Of a stretch of DNA of 64,000 nt, positions 26,781 through 36,720 are shown in pieces. The stretch is from assembly GCF_005771435.1 (NCBI RefSeq), contig NZ_VANI01000018.1:1-64000 (forward strand). Direction: 5' to 3'. The notes below the pieces were generated by a model, which was not told the DNA's origin, searched no databases, and was given only the letters and a program-made list of their open reading frames with translations. Numbering within the stretch: position 1 is the first letter of the stretch; every line of letters starts with the position of its first letter. Source of the stretch: Microbulbifer harenosus. Its GTDB lineage: Bacteria > Pseudomonadota > Gammaproteobacteria > Pseudomonadales > Cellvibrionaceae. The translations under genes were made by a program, and so were the position numbers.

Positions 26781-28952
26781 TCAATGCCCCGGCGCCCACG
26801 GAAATTGCAACTGTTGGTAATACGCCAGACTGTGCTCGGGCTTTGCACTACCACGCGGCAACTCACGTTTAGACACCGACTGGAAGTACGCAATGGATGC
26901 ATCCCGCCACCACTTTGCCTCGCGGGCCTGTACCGCCAACAGGCGCGCGGTTTTATCGAAACGCTCCGGATCTATCAGCGGTTCCAGCGACCGCCACTGG
27001 TTCTGCAGCGCTTGTGCTGAGGCGACTCCGCGGTCGTATCGGTGCACCAGCTCCTGCCACAAATCGCGTCCGGACGGCATAGGGTGATCCCAGGGCAGAT
27101 GGTGAAACCACAGCAGGAGACCGTCGCCCACATCATTGCGGCTGGCAAAACGCGCGGCCACGGCGGGTGCGTACTGAGCCACCGCGTTGCTGCCCTCTCG
27201 GGTGCGGTCAAAGCCAATGCCGTATTTGTCGGCGCGGTGATAGTAAGCCGGGTTCCACTCCGGGCGCGCCAGGTCAGACACCCACGGCCCCGGGCCATAG
27301 TGGTGGCCGGTGGCCATGAGGTGTGCAAGGCCGAGCGGGGTCATGTAATCCACCACAGCCTGGTGCGAGGCCAGCATCATGTCGAGACCGGTTTCAAGCA
27401 GCACCGGATTGTCGGAGAACGTGATTTTCAGCCAGTCCCGGGCAACCTCTTCCGCACTCAGTCTCGGGTCCCACGCCATGCGCCCAAACACATACCAGTT
27501 GGCCTGATTGAAGGTGGAGCCGCTCCAGTCGCGATCGCTGCCGATATTGGCGACCCCGGCAATTCCCGTAAGCCTGTGGCCGTGCAGGCTGCCGTCGATC
27601 ACTTTTGCCACCGTGGACCCGGGCCCGGCGGCGAAGGTGTCCGCACGCAGCACCTCCTCGTACATGGGGCCGAGATAGGCGAGATGAGAGGCGAACCCCA
27701 GGTATTCCTTGGTGATCTGGAACTCCATCATCAGCGGTGTCTTCGGCATGGCGCCGAACATGGGATGGAAGGGTTCCCGCGGCTGGAAGTCGATCGGACC
27801 GTTTTTCACCTGCACGATGACGTTGTCATCGAACTGACCATCCAAAGGCACAAAGTCACTGTAGGCCTGCTTGGCGCGGTCCTCGGGGTTGTCCTGCTGG
27901 TACACAAATGCACGCCACATCACCACGCCGCCGTGGGGTTTCAGCGCACGCGCCAGCAGGTTTGCGCCCTCAGCGTGATTGCGCCCGTAATCCTGCGGGC
28001 CAGGTTGCCCCTCGGAATTGGCTTTTACCAGGAAACCGCCAAAATCCGGGATATACCGGTAAATTTCCTCCGCCTTCTCATTCCACCAACGCTGCACCGC
28101 GGAGCTTTTCGGGTCCGCGGTATCGAGCCCACCAATTTCCACCGGTGCGCTGAAGCGGGCCGACAGATACACGCGAATGCCGTAAGGGCGGAACACGTCC
28201 GCCAGCGCGGCGGCCTTGGCCAGATACCTAGGGGTAAGACTGTCGGCGCTGGCATTCACATTGTTCAGCACCGTGCCGTTGACACCGATGGCGGCGTTGG
28301 CGCGGGCGTAGTCGGTGTAGCGCGGGTCGAGGATATCCGGCAGGTTCCACCAGTCCCAAATCGACTGGCCGGCGTAGCCGCGCTCCACACTGCGGTCGAG
28401 GTTGTCCCAGTGGTTCAGCACACGCAGGCCGATTTGCGGGCGAGTTTCAATGTTCACACCCTCAAGGGCGCTGCGGGTCTGCAGCAGCCGCAGCAGATGA
28501 AAGCTGCCGTAGAGCAAACCGCGCTCGGAATTTGCGGTGACCACTGTGCCCTTGTGGCCGCGGATAGTGGTGGCGCGGATCAGGTAACCTTCTTCCCCCA
28601 ACGCCTTCAGTGGGAAATTCTGCGCGCGCACATCGCGCGAGGACTGCGGTGTGGCCACCAGTACAAAACCATCGCCACTGATGCGCTCCTCAATCACAGG
28701 CCTACGCTCCAGCAACCCGCCGACACCACGCACCAGCTCGCGCTCAATAGCCTTCAGGGTTGGTGACTGTTCACTTTTGGGAATTACCAGTCGCTGCAGC
28801 TGCGGTCGGTACTGGTCCCGGATATCCTTCTCCAGTGGCGGGTAGCGCAGCCAGAGATCGTAACCGTCTTCCGCCCAGGCCGCCGTTGCCGCACCGAGCA
28901 GTAAAGTGAATAGCAGTAGGATTCTGGTCAGTGAAAAAACATCGCTATACAT
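26781..28952 (-). CDS. aguA: GH67 alpha-glucuronidase
   Basis: 723 residues, usual family length. Signal peptide to about residue 27 (AATAAWA), so it is exported, probably periplasmic or membrane-attached. GH67 removes 4-O-methyl-glucuronic acid from the non-reducing-end xylose of aldouronic acids. Catalytic residues by family pattern: acid Glu314 (KANSEGQPGPQDYGRNHAEGAN), bases Asp388 (KNGPIDFQPREPF) and Glu416 (FQITKEYLGF). The N-terminal domain (to ~170) is the GH20b-like fold. It is transcribed divergently from the mannonate dehydratase gene, with an operator between them, which ties glucuronate release to its catabolism. Confidence 0.95.
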   Translation of the reverse strand: MYSDVFSLTRILLLFTLLLGAATAAWAEDGYDLWLRYPPLEKDIRDQYRPQLQRLVIPKSEQSPTLKAIERELVRGVGGLLERRPVIEERISGDGFVLVATPQSSRDVRAQNFPLKALGEEGYLIRATTIRGHKGTVVTANSERGLLYGSFHLLRLLQTRSALEGVNIETRPQIGLRVLNHWDNLDRSVERGYAGQSIWDWWNLPDILDPRYTDYARANAAIGVNGTVLNNVNASADSLTPRYLAKAAALADVFRPYGIRVYLSARFSAPVEIGGLDTADPKSSAVQRWWNEKAEEIYRYIPDFGGFLVKANSEGQPGPQDYGRNHAEGANLLARALKPHGGVVMWRAFVYQQDNPEDRAKQAYSDFVPLDGQFDDNVIVQVKNGPIDFQPREPFHPMFGAMPKTPLMMEFQITKEYLGFASHLAYLGPMYEEVLRADTFAAGPGSTVAKVIDGSLHGHRLTGIAGVANIGSDRDWSGSTFNQANWYVFGRMAWDPRLSAEEVARDWLKITFSDNPVLLETGLDMMLASHQAVVDYMTPLGLAHLMATGHHYGPGPWVSDLARPEWNPAYYHRADKYGIGFDRTREGSNAVAQYAPAVAARFASRNDVGDGLLLWFHHLPWDHPMPSGRDLWQELVHRYDRGVASAQALQNQWRSLEPLIDPERFDKTARLLAVQAREAKWWRDASIAYFQSVSKRELPRGSAKPEHSLAYYQQLQFPWAPGH

Positions 28953-29034
28953 GGTGAACTCAAGGTTTTTTATTATTTCCGCGACTGGTTCCGCAGCCGC
29001 GGGACTTTCTTTACGCCGGTACCCAAGGCTAAAA

Positions 29035-29048
29035 TGGTAGCGCTATCA
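29035..29048. promoter_or_regulatory. LacI-type operator in the GH67/ManD divergent promoter
   Basis: TGGTAGCGCTATCA lies 83 bp from the GH67 start and 92 bp from the ManD start. It closely resembles the xyl-box-type operators reported for xylose/xylan genes of Caulobacter and Xanthomonas (recalled, not checked). Confidence 0.75.
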
Positions 29049-29139
29049 AAACAAGACCATAACACAAAATTTCTCGGCGTTTGACACGTTGACACAACCT
29101 GCCACTAAAACATGCTTATCGGAGTTGAGGGAACATCGC

Positions 29140-30351
29140 ATGCTGAAGATTAAATCCGCCCGGGTTATCACCACTTGTCCCGGACGCAATTTCATCACCT
29201 TGAAAATCGAAACCGAAGACGGCATCTGCGGCCTCGGCGATGCCACCCTCAACGGTCGCGAACTGGCGGTGGCAAGCTATCTGCAGGACCATATTGTTCC
29301 GTGCCTGATCGGGCGCGACGCACACCAGATCGAGGATATCTGGCAGTACCTGTACAAGGGCGCCTACTGGCGCCGTGGACCAGTGACCATGTCGGCGATT
29401 GCTGCCGTGGATATGGCACTGTGGGATATCAAGGCCAAGGTAGCCGGCCTGCCACTGTATCAATTGCTCGGCGGCGCCTGCCGCAAGGGCAACCTGGTGT
29501 ACGCCCACGCCAATGGCGAAAGCATCGATGAGACCATTGCCGAGGCAAAGAAATACATCGCACTCGGCTATCGCGCGGTGCGCCTGCAGTGTGGAGTGCC
29601 GGGGCTGAACTCAACCTACGGCGTAACCAAAGACAAGGAGCGCTACGAACCGGCGGACGCCGATCTGCCTACGGAAAATATCTGGTCCACAGAAAAATAC
29701 CTGCGCATAGTGCCGCAACTGTTTGCCGCGGCACGGGAAGAACTGGGCTGGGATATCCACCTGCTGCACGACGCCCACCACCGCATGACCCCCATCGAGG
29801 CGGCGCGCCTGGCTAAAGATCTGGAGCCCTACCGCCTGTTCTGGCTGGAGGATGCGGTACCGGCGGAGAACCAGGCGAATTTCCGCCTGATCCGCCAACA
29901 CAGCACCACACCGCTTGCAGTAGGTGAAGTGTTCAACAGTATCTGGGACTGCAAACAACTCATTGAAGAGCAGCTGATCGACTATATCCGCGCAACCGTA
30001 GTACACGCCGGCGGTATCACCCACCTGCGACGCATCGCCAACCTGGCCGCGCTGTATAACGTGCGCACCGGCTGCCACGGCGCTACCGATCTGTCGCCAG
30101 TCACCATGGCGGCGGCGCTGCATTTTGGCCTGTCGATTCCGAACTTTGGTATTCAGGAATACATGCACCACACCGATGAAACCAATGCAGTGTTCCCCCA
30201 CGCCTACAGCTTCGACGATGGCTACCTGTATCCCGGCGACAAGCCCGGGCTCGGGGTGGATATCGACGAGGAAATGGCCAAGGAGTTTCCCTACCAGCGT
30301 GCGTTCCTACCGGTGAACCGCCTGGAAGATGGCGGCATGCACGACTGGTAA
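29140..30351 (+). CDS. manD: D-mannonate dehydratase, enolase superfamily (ManD)
   Basis: 403 residues from ATG 29140 with GAGGGA upstream; the open frame extends 17 codons further but 403 is the family length. It dehydrates D-mannonate to 2-keto-3-deoxy-D-gluconate, a step in glucuronate breakdown. Features: [28 protein letters not shown] capping domain; Tyr/Arg-bearing loop [37 protein letters not shown]; metal ligands in [18 protein letters not shown] and AVGEVFN; and the His in [11 protein letters not shown]. Placed divergent from GH67 and under a shared operator, as expected for use of released uronic acid. Confidence 0.93.
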   Translation: MLKIKSARVITTCPGRNFITLKIETEDGICGLGDATLNGRELAVASYLQDHIVPCLIGRDAHQIEDIWQYLYKGAYWRRGPVTMSAIAAVDMALWDIKAKVAGLPLYQLLGGACRKGNLVYAHANGESIDETIAEAKKYIALGYRAVRLQCGVPGLNSTYGVTKDKERYEPADADLPTENIWSTEKYLRIVPQLFAAAREELGWDIHLLHDAHHRMTPIEAARLAKDLEPYRLFWLEDAVPAENQANFRLIRQHSTTPLAVGEVFNSIWDCKQLIEEQLIDYIRATVVHAGGITHLRRIANLAALYNVRTGCHGATDLSPVTMAAALHFGLSIPNFGIQEYMHHTDETNAVFPHAYSFDDGYLYPGDKPGLGVDIDEEMAKEFPYQRAFLPVNRLEDGGMHDW

Positions 30352-30370
30352 ATCGCCCGGCAGGTGAAAA

Positions 30371-30396
30371 AAAGCCAGCGGAAATCCGCTGGCTTT
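30371..30396. terminator. Bidirectional terminator between ManD and AA10 genes
   Basis: Stem agccagcgg (30373-30381) and ccgctggct (30386-30394), loop aaat. A residues on the left and T residues on the right let it act on both strands, for the convergent manD and AA10 genes. Confidence 0.85.
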
Positions 30397-30425
30397 TTCG
30401 TTGTACTGCTCCTCAACCAGGAAGT

Positions 30426-31610
30426 TTATTCACACACATTTCCGGTTACCTCCGGCACTTCGGCGCTGCTGCCACCCTTGGTGCCCTGCATACCGAAGCT
30501 CACGGTCTGGCCGGCGCCGATGGTGTCGTTCCAGCCCATGCTGGTGGCGGTAAACGGCCCCATGCCGTTGACCACGGCATTCCAGGTGTTGGTCAGCGCG
30601 GTGCCGTCGGAGTAGCCCCACTGCACTTCCCAGCCACTCACCGGCTCGCTGCCGGTATTGGTCAGGCGCACTTCCGCGGTGAAACCGTCGCTCCACTCAT
30701 TGGATACCACATATTCGCAGTTCACGCCGCTGCCGGTGCTGCCGCCGGAGCTGGAACTGGAACCGCCACTGCTGGAGGAACCGCTGCCTCCGGAAGAGCT
30801 GGACGAGCTGCTGGAAGACGAGCCGCCCGAGGAAGATGAGCTGCTGGAGGATGAACTGCTGCTCGAGGAGGAGCTGCTACTGGACGACGAGCCTCCACTG
30901 GAGCCGCCGCCATCAAATGCTACGTCCACGCAACCGTGGAAGCGCTCCCAGGTAAAATAGTTGCGACCCCATTCACCGTAAATGATGTGCCGCCCTTCGC
31001 GCTCCGGCACCTCACAGGTGGTGTGGAACAGACTGCTGGCCTTTTCTGCCACCACATTCGGATTGGCGGTGGGATTGCTGTCATCGTAATTCAGCACACA
31101 GAAAGCTTCGTCTTCAAAGTCGTCCCAGGTCAGGGTTCCTCCCACCTGATACACGAAATCCGGCTTAGTGATCCAGTAGCGGAATTCCTCGGTGTCATCC
31201 CAGTGCGGGCCCCAGCTGATATTCCAGGTAAATGTCTGGGTACCGCCGCTCATCGGACTGGTAGGCCAATCGAGCTGGTGGTCCCAGGGCGTGGGGCCAC
31301 CGTTCCAGGTTTCACTGTCAAAACCGCACACGTTGGTGCTCTCTGCCTGCGCGCGTCCCTGGGCGTGGGTGAGCACGCTCATAAACTGGTAGCCACCACT
31401 GAAGTCTATCTGCGCGGCTTCCACACAGGCGGGGGTAGTGGCCTGATCAGGCTTTTCGTTCATGCCGCAGTGGGCATTGCGCGCCGGCGGCTCAACTATA
31501 AGACCGTGCCCCAGCGCACTCCCCGCCACCAGTGACAGGCCGATCAGGCCGAGCCCTTTTTTCCACAACCCGTTTTTCCACGAAGTATTTCTCATCATCG
31601 TTGTCCTCAT
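30426..31610 (-). CDS. AA10 lytic polysaccharide monooxygenase with poly-Ser linker and CBM2
   Basis: 394 residues. The signal peptide ends before His35 (GSALG/HGLIVEPPARN), so the mature N-terminus is the histidine-brace His; the second copper His is His136 (SWGPHWDD). The catalytic domain runs to about residue 230 (RFHGCVDVAFDGG), then ~60 residues of almost pure Ser/Gly linker, then a CBM2 (CEYVVSNEWSDGF...VTGNVCE, with terminal cysteines for the usual disulfide). The domain pattern resembles cellulose-active AA10 enzymes (C1-oxidising), though xylan-coated cellulose is a sensible target here. The exact start is uncertain: ATGs at 31598 or 31595 lie closer to an AGGA site. Secreted, probably by type II secretion. 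Confidence 0.92.
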   Translation of the reverse strand: MRTTMMRNTSWKNGLWKKGLGLIGLSLVAGSALGHGLIVEPPARNAHCGMNEKPDQATTPACVEAAQIDFSGGYQFMSVLTHAQGRAQAESTNVCGFDSETWNGGPTPWDHQLDWPTSPMSGGTQTFTWNISWGPHWDDTEEFRYWITKPDFVYQVGGTLTWDDFEDEAFCVLNYDDSNPTANPNVVAEKASSLFHTTCEVPEREGRHIIYGEWGRNYFTWERFHGCVDVAFDGGGSSGGSSSSSSSSSSSSSSSSSSSSSGGSSSSSSSSSSGGSGSSSSGGSSSSSGGSTGSGVNCEYVVSNEWSDGFTAEVRLTNTGSEPVSGWEVQWGYSDGTALTNTWNAVVNGMGPFTATSMGWNDTIGAGQTVSFGMQGTKGGSSAEVPEVTGNVCE

Positions 31611-31725
31611 TTTCTACCTATTATCGGTTTACTGCTGAGAACGAGACGAGAGGGAACCCAAACCGGGCCCCTGTCGCCTGCGACAAATTGTCACAGTGTG
31701 GATAAATTCAAACTAATGGGGGGAT

Positions 31726-33225
31726 TTAGGCGCAGTGACTAGCAATAAACGCTTTGTGTGATGGCATCGCCTCCACCGAGCGCTCGATGACCGATTTGAT
31801 TTCCCGCATTCGACCGACGAACATTTCTTCCGGCATGGCGTCGACAAGAGGGTGGTAACCGCGCGGTATTACCCCCTGCCCCAACATCACTTCCATCCAG
31901 CTCAGCTCATTGAACAGTTCGCTATTGGCACGGACAATACGTCCGTTTGCACGGAACTGCTCGATTTTCTGTGCGAGGGTATCGGGAATTTCCATGGTGC
32001 GGCAGTAGTTCCAAAACTCGCTGTCGTCCCGTTCCGTGGCGCAGTAGTGGAGGATCAGAAAGTCGCGGATGCGGTCCATCTCGAAATGCGTTAGGCGGTT
32101 GTATTCGTCGATGTCGACCCGATCGAAATTTCGGTTGGGGAACAGACTCAGCAGGCGCGCGATCGCCGACTGCACCAGGTGGATACTGGTGGATTCCAGC
32201 GGTTCCATAAATCCACTGGCGAGGCCGAGAGCCACGCAGTTCCTGTGCCAGAATTTGTCCCGCTTGCCGGTAGTGAAACGCAGCAGTTTTGGATCGGACA
32301 GCGGTGCACCGTCGAGATTGCGCAGAAGTATCGTTCGCGCGTCCGCGTCGTCCATAAAGCGGCTGCTGAATACGTGCCCGTTACCAATTCGATGTTGCAA
32401 CGGAATACGCCACTGCCAGCCAGCAGCCTGGGCGGTTGAACGGGTATAGGGTATAGGGTTGCCGTCGCCCTCACAGGGTACTGCCCAGGCGCTGTCGCAG
32501 GGCAACCAGTGGCGCCAGTCCTCGTAGCCAACACCCAGCGTCTCACCGATCAGCAAACCGCGAAAGCCGGAGCAGTCGATAAACAGGTCGCCTTCGATTA
32601 TGCGTCCATCGTCGAGATGTATGGATTCGATAAATCCGCTGTCAGGGTGCAGCTGTGCTTTTGTCACCACGCCTTCGCTGCGGACGACGCCGCGCTGCTC
32701 GGCGTACTCGCGCAGGAACTGCGCATACAGGCCGGCATCGAAATGGAACGCGTAGGCGATGTTGGAGAGCGGGGAATTACCGGCGTCGACCGAGCGCATA
32801 AAGCGCCCCCGCAGAGCCGCCAGCGCGGTGAGGGTATATTCGCCGATGTCTTGGCTGCCGCCCCGGAGATGCTCTTTCAACCAGTAGTGGTAAAACGGGA
32901 TGCCCTCCATATCCCGGCCAACTTCACCGAAGGCGTGGATATAGGAATCCCCTTTCCTGCCCCAGTCCACGAACTGGATACCGAGCTTGAAGGTGCCGCA
33001 GGTTTTGCGCAGGAACTCGTCCTCATTGAGCCCCAGCATGCGGTTGAACACCTGGATCTGTGGAATGGTGGCTTCGCCTACACCGACGGTGCCGATACTT
33101 TCCGACTCCACCAGTTCGATATCGCAGAACCGGTTTTTCATCACTTTGGACAGCGCCGCCGCAGCCATCCAGCCGGCGGTGCCGCCGCCGACGATCACGA
33201 CTTTACGGATATTGTTATTGTTCAC
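31726..33225 (-). CDS. Flavin-dependent (tryptophan-type) halogenase, second copy
   Basis: 499 residues, paralogous to the halogenase at 19804-21315. FAD motif VIVGGGTAGWMAAAAL, signature GWQWRIPLQHRIG, catalytic-lysine region TFKLGIQFVDWG and glutamate region SGFMEPLESTSIHL are all intact. The start is GTG with a weak ribosome-binding site. It lies just downstream of TonB receptor 2, beyond that gene's terminator, without SapC, cupin or DUF6445 partners. The pairing of each receptor with its own halogenase suggests related but separate substrates. Reaction unknown. Confidence 0.85.
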   Translation of the reverse strand: MNNNNIRKVVIVGGGTAGWMAAAALSKVMKNRFCDIELVESESIGTVGVGEATIPQIQVFNRMLGLNEDEFLRKTCGTFKLGIQFVDWGRKGDSYIHAFGEVGRDMEGIPFYHYWLKEHLRGGSQDIGEYTLTALAALRGRFMRSVDAGNSPLSNIAYAFHFDAGLYAQFLREYAEQRGVVRSEGVVTKAQLHPDSGFIESIHLDDGRIIEGDLFIDCSGFRGLLIGETLGVGYEDWRHWLPCDSAWAVPCEGDGNPIPYTRSTAQAAGWQWRIPLQHRIGNGHVFSSRFMDDADARTILLRNLDGAPLSDPKLLRFTTGKRDKFWHRNCVALGLASGFMEPLESTSIHLVQSAIARLLSLFPNRNFDRVDIDEYNRLTHFEMDRIRDFLILHYCATERDDSEFWNYCRTMEIPDTLAQKIEQFRANGRIVRANSELFNELSWMEVMLGQGVIPRGYHPLVDAMPEEMFVGRMREIKSVIERSVEAMPSHKAFIASHCA

Positions 33226-33289
33226 TGTTTACCCGCCTCTGACAGAACTTCTGCGTCAAACTTACCGCTCGCACTTTGCGGTTTCAAAT

Positions 33290-33321
33290 AAAAAAAAGAG
33301 CGCACTGCTTGCACAGTGCGC
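33290..33321 (-). terminator. Terminator between TonB receptor 2 and halogenase 2
   Basis: Stem gcgcactg (33300-33307) and cagtgcgc (33314-33321), loop cttgca; eight A residues at 33290-33297 form the U tract on the minus strand. This repeats the receptor-terminator-accessory gene arrangement seen at 23.2 kb. Confidence 0.85.
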
Positions 33322-33357
33322 CGACGAGAAGGCACAACAAGACGTCGTGCGAAAGCG

Positions 33358-36300
33358 TTAGAAGTTTGCGCGGGCGATCAGGGCGAAGCGGCGGTCCTGG
33401 ATAAACCAGGAGCGACCGGCCTCAGTGCCCGCGTCGTCCAGCTGCATGATGGTTTCGGTCTGGGTATCGAGCAGATTGGAAACCTGCAGCCCGACGGTTA
33501 CGCCGTTGTCGAAGTTGTAGAACACGGAGCCATCCATATACCCGGCATCGTCATTGAAGATCGGGTATTTACTGATGGTATCGCGGGTGGTGAGCAGGTA
33601 CTTGGAGCGCCAGTTGTAAGCGAGGCGCGCCGACCAGGGCCCTTTTTCATACATACCGACGATATTGTAGGTGTGCTCCGACACACCGCGCAGCGGCAGC
33701 AGGGTGATATCCGGCAGCGGGTAGCGGTCGGCCTCTTCTTCCTCACCGGTGGCGGGCTCGGCGCCACCGCCAACACCGCTGTTGGTGAGACCGGAGTCGA
33801 TCCAGGTGTAGTTCAGCTGCAGGCCGAGCCCGTCAAACGGTGCCGGCAGGAAATCGTAGAACTGCTGATAGGCGAGCTCCACCCCCTGCATAAAACCGTC
33901 GCCGCCGTTTACGGTGGATTCAAAGTCCACGGTCTGCACTTGGCCAGTGATCGGGTTGGCGAATTCCCGCGGGAAGGCGCCGGTGATAAAGGTGTCGCTC
34001 AGGTCTTTGTAAAACACGGAGGTGGTGAAGGAACCCACCTGGGCAAAGTACCATTCGACGGACGCGTCGTACTGAATGGACTCCATCGGCCACAGGTAGG
34101 GGTTGCCACCGGAGCCGACCCAGTCCACCGGCGCGACGGACACGATGTTGGTGCCGTTGTCTTCCGTCTCCTCGCCGTCTGCCGGCGGTTCCACCGGACC
34201 GTCCTCGCGCACCACACCCAGCTGACGCGCGCCGATCACGGCCTGGTTTTTCACTTGCGACATGTCCGGCAGGGCAATGGCCTTGGAAACGGCGAAGCGC
34301 GCCAGCAGGTCGTCGCGCAGTTCCAGTTTCAGGTTGAAGCTCGGCAGCACGGTGGAGTATTTGCTCCAGCCTTCCTCCAAAGTGAAAGCGTCGTTGCCGA
34401 AGGCTTTCTCTTCCGGGGTCAGCCAGTTGTTGGCATCGCGGGCATAGGCCATCGCCTCTTTTTCAGTGGCGAAGCGTCCATCCAATACCGCCTGGACGGC
34501 CCACTTGTTGATGGCGTCGTAGTCGTTCAGTACCACCGGGGCGCCGTCGGGGTATGGCAGGCCGACGAAATCCGGGTACTGCACCGAGCCCAGCGCCTCG
34601 CGTTCGATTTCCACGTAACGCAGACCGACGTTACCGGAGAAGCGCAATGCAGTTGCATCGGAGCCGAAATCAAGACGCAGATAGGCGGCGCGGTTGGTTT
34701 CGGTGGTGTCGAAAACCTCGGGCGCCTGGAAAATGCCCTCGGCGACGATGTCATCGCGAGTTGGGTAGGGTTCCCACGGATCACCTGAGGGAGAGATAAA
34801 CAGATCGCGATGCCCCTTCGCCACCCCTTTCACATAATCCGCATCCGGGAACAGGAAACCGCCGCCGGGTACCGAGAGAACGCCGCCGCGGTGGAAGTCG
34901 CTAAAGCTCACGTATTCGTAGGGCTGGCCCGCCACTTCCGGGTCAGTGAGGTAATAGGGGGTATTCCATTCCGCACCGATGGTCCCCCAGTTGTAGGAGG
35001 TCAGGCGCACCGTCTGGTCGCGTTCCGCCAGGCGCGCACCGAACCTGGCCGCGCGCAGCAGGCCCAGTGGTTCTTCACTGAAGTGATAGGTGCCGTCAAA
35101 GCGGGTGGCGAAGGATTCCCCCTCGGAGCGCTCGTAGTGATCCATCGCGGAACGCCACCAGTAATTCTGCGGAGTTTTGAACCTGTTGGGATCGCTGCTG
35201 CCGTCGTAAGGGACGTTGGGGTCTTCCACGACCAGGGTAGGTGTCTCGCCGCTGGCATCGTACGCCTGCGCCATCCACTGGCCGAGGGCGACCTGCAGGT
35301 CATCGTCGGCGGTTTCCGCCTGGATATACTGGAAGTCGACGCCGTACTCCCAATTGTCGTTCGGCGTAAACCGCAGATTGAAGGCGAAATCGTCCACCAC
35401 CGTGTGGGTGTCTTTGACCCGGGTGTCGGTCTGAAACTTGGAGCCGTACTGTCCGTCGTCGGGCGCATAGCCGCCGCGCCAGCCGGCCTCGGTAACCATG
35501 GCGCCCTGTTCGAATACACCGTTGTCGTCGAAGGAGAATTCGGTACCCGCCAGCGGACCGACCGTGCGCGCGGCATCGTAGGCATCCCCATTGTATTTCA
35601 CCGCATTTTCGGTCCAGGACAGGCGCGAGTCCGAGCGCATGAACTGCGCGGTGGCCAGAATTGTTTCGTCGGTATCCGCCCACTGGAACGCCGCCGCGTA
35701 ACCTTTGCGGGTGCGTTCGTCGTTCTTTTTGAAAAAGTTCGAGGCGTTGGGGACCCATACAGTGTCGAAACCTTCCGCCCCGGCGATGCCCTCCGCGTCG
35801 TACTTGATAAAGGTATCGGACTGGATGCCGTGGGAGGTGCCCATCAGTTCCGAGTGGGCGACGTTGAACAGCACTCCGAACTCGCCAGCGCTGGTGGTCC
35901 AGCGGTCGCTGAAGAGTGCCGACACGCTCGGGGTACCGTCTTCATCCAGGTCACCCTGGGAATAATCCGCCGAGATGGAAATGGTCTGTTCCGCGAGGTC
36001 GAAGGGTTTGCGGGTGCGCAGGCTTACTGTGCCGCCGATACCGCCCTCGATCATATCCGCGGACTGGTTCTTGTAAACATCCACTCCGCCCATCAGCTCT
36101 GGCGGCACATCCTGGAACGAGAGCCCGCGGCCGGAGTTGGCGGTAAACGAATCGCGACCGTTGAATTCGGAACGGGTAGCGGTCATGCCGCGGATAACCG
36201 CACCGGAACCCTCCACGCCGAAGTGATCCGGATCATCGGCACCGGCAAACCGCTCGATGGAAACACCCGGCATGCGCTGCATGGCTTCCAGCACACTGCG

Positions 36301-36576
36301 GTCCGGCAGCGAGCCCATATCATCGGAGGAGATGGAATCGACGAAGGTGTCGGCCTCGCGCTTGATATCCTGCGCATTCTGCAGGTTGTAGCGCACGCCG
36401 CTTACCACCACTTCCTCAATGGCGCTGGGAGACGCGTTGTCGGCATCCCCGGTTTTTTGCGTATCCTGCGCGAGTACCTGTTGAGCACTGAGCGCGGTAG
36501 CCGCCAGCGCCATAATCACTTCAGACAGGTGGTTTTTCTTAAACGGGCTTTTCTTGAATTTATTGTTATCGAACAC
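33358..36576 (-). CDS. TonB-dependent receptor 2 (Caulobacter-type, carbohydrate)
   Basis: 1072 residues from GTG 36576, which has GGGAG seven bases upstream; a start at 36618 would put unlikely residues before the signal peptide. Signal peptide VIMALAATALSAQQVLAQ, TonB-box-like IEEVVVSGVRYNLQNAQDIK, plug motif DDMGSLPDRSVLEAMQRMPGVSIERF, barrel ending RRFALIARANF. Only distantly similar to receptor 1 in the barrel, so a different oligosaccharide is likely. Divergent from the GH10/GH115 genes, with operators in the shared control region. Confidence 0.9.
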   Translation of the reverse strand: MFDNNKFKKSPFKKNHLSEVIMALAATALSAQQVLAQDTQKTGDADNASPSAIEEVVVSGVRYNLQNAQDIKREADTFVDSISSDDMGSLPDRSVLEAMQRMPGVSIERFAGADDPDHFGVEGSGAVIRGMTATRSEFNGRDSFTANSGRGLSFQDVPPELMGGVDVYKNQSADMIEGGIGGTVSLRTRKPFDLAEQTISISADYSQGDLDEDGTPSVSALFSDRWTTSAGEFGVLFNVAHSELMGTSHGIQSDTFIKYDAEGIAGAEGFDTVWVPNASNFFKKNDERTRKGYAAAFQWADTDETILATAQFMRSDSRLSWTENAVKYNGDAYDAARTVGPLAGTEFSFDDNGVFEQGAMVTEAGWRGGYAPDDGQYGSKFQTDTRVKDTHTVVDDFAFNLRFTPNDNWEYGVDFQYIQAETADDDLQVALGQWMAQAYDASGETPTLVVEDPNVPYDGSSDPNRFKTPQNYWWRSAMDHYERSEGESFATRFDGTYHFSEEPLGLLRAARFGARLAERDQTVRLTSYNWGTIGAEWNTPYYLTDPEVAGQPYEYVSFSDFHRGGVLSVPGGGFLFPDADYVKGVAKGHRDLFISPSGDPWEPYPTRDDIVAEGIFQAPEVFDTTETNRAAYLRLDFGSDATALRFSGNVGLRYVEIEREALGSVQYPDFVGLPYPDGAPVVLNDYDAINKWAVQAVLDGRFATEKEAMAYARDANNWLTPEEKAFGNDAFTLEEGWSKYSTVLPSFNLKLELRDDLLARFAVSKAIALPDMSQVKNQAVIGARQLGVVREDGPVEPPADGEETEDNGTNIVSVAPVDWVGSGGNPYLWPMESIQYDASVEWYFAQVGSFTTSVFYKDLSDTFITGAFPREFANPITGQVQTVDFESTVNGGDGFMQGVELAYQQFYDFLPAPFDGLGLQLNYTWIDSGLTNSGVGGGAEPATGEEEEADRYPLPDITLLPLRGVSEHTYNIVGMYEKGPWSARLAYNWRSKYLLTTRDTISKYPIFNDDAGYMDGSVFYNFDNGVTVGLQVSNLLDTQTETIMQLDDAGTEAGRSWFIQDRRFALIARANF

Positions 36577-36720
36577 GGAAGTGCTCCCATCTCGCGTAGC
36601 GCCTGCGCACCCGCACACTCTCCGCGAAAGATCGGCAGAGATATCGGGACGGCTGCTGCGGCTTGTTATTGTGAGTTTTATGACCAGGGGATAAACGCCC
36701 GGTTTTATTTTTCTAACGTT

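Noticed and set aside
27042..28766. Long plus-strand open frame opposite GH67
   Set aside because: It is the antisense shadow of a well-supported GH67 gene; composition is rich in His, Val and Gly as expected from GC-rich antisense frames.
19804..33225. Halogenases as part of a natural-product cluster
   Set aside because: No NRPS, PKS, indole or other biosynthetic genes are present; both halogenases lie directly behind TonB receptors.
33316..34788. Plus-strand open frame opposite the 3' part of TonB receptor 2
   Set aside because: Starts inside the receptor's terminator and has no family resemblance.
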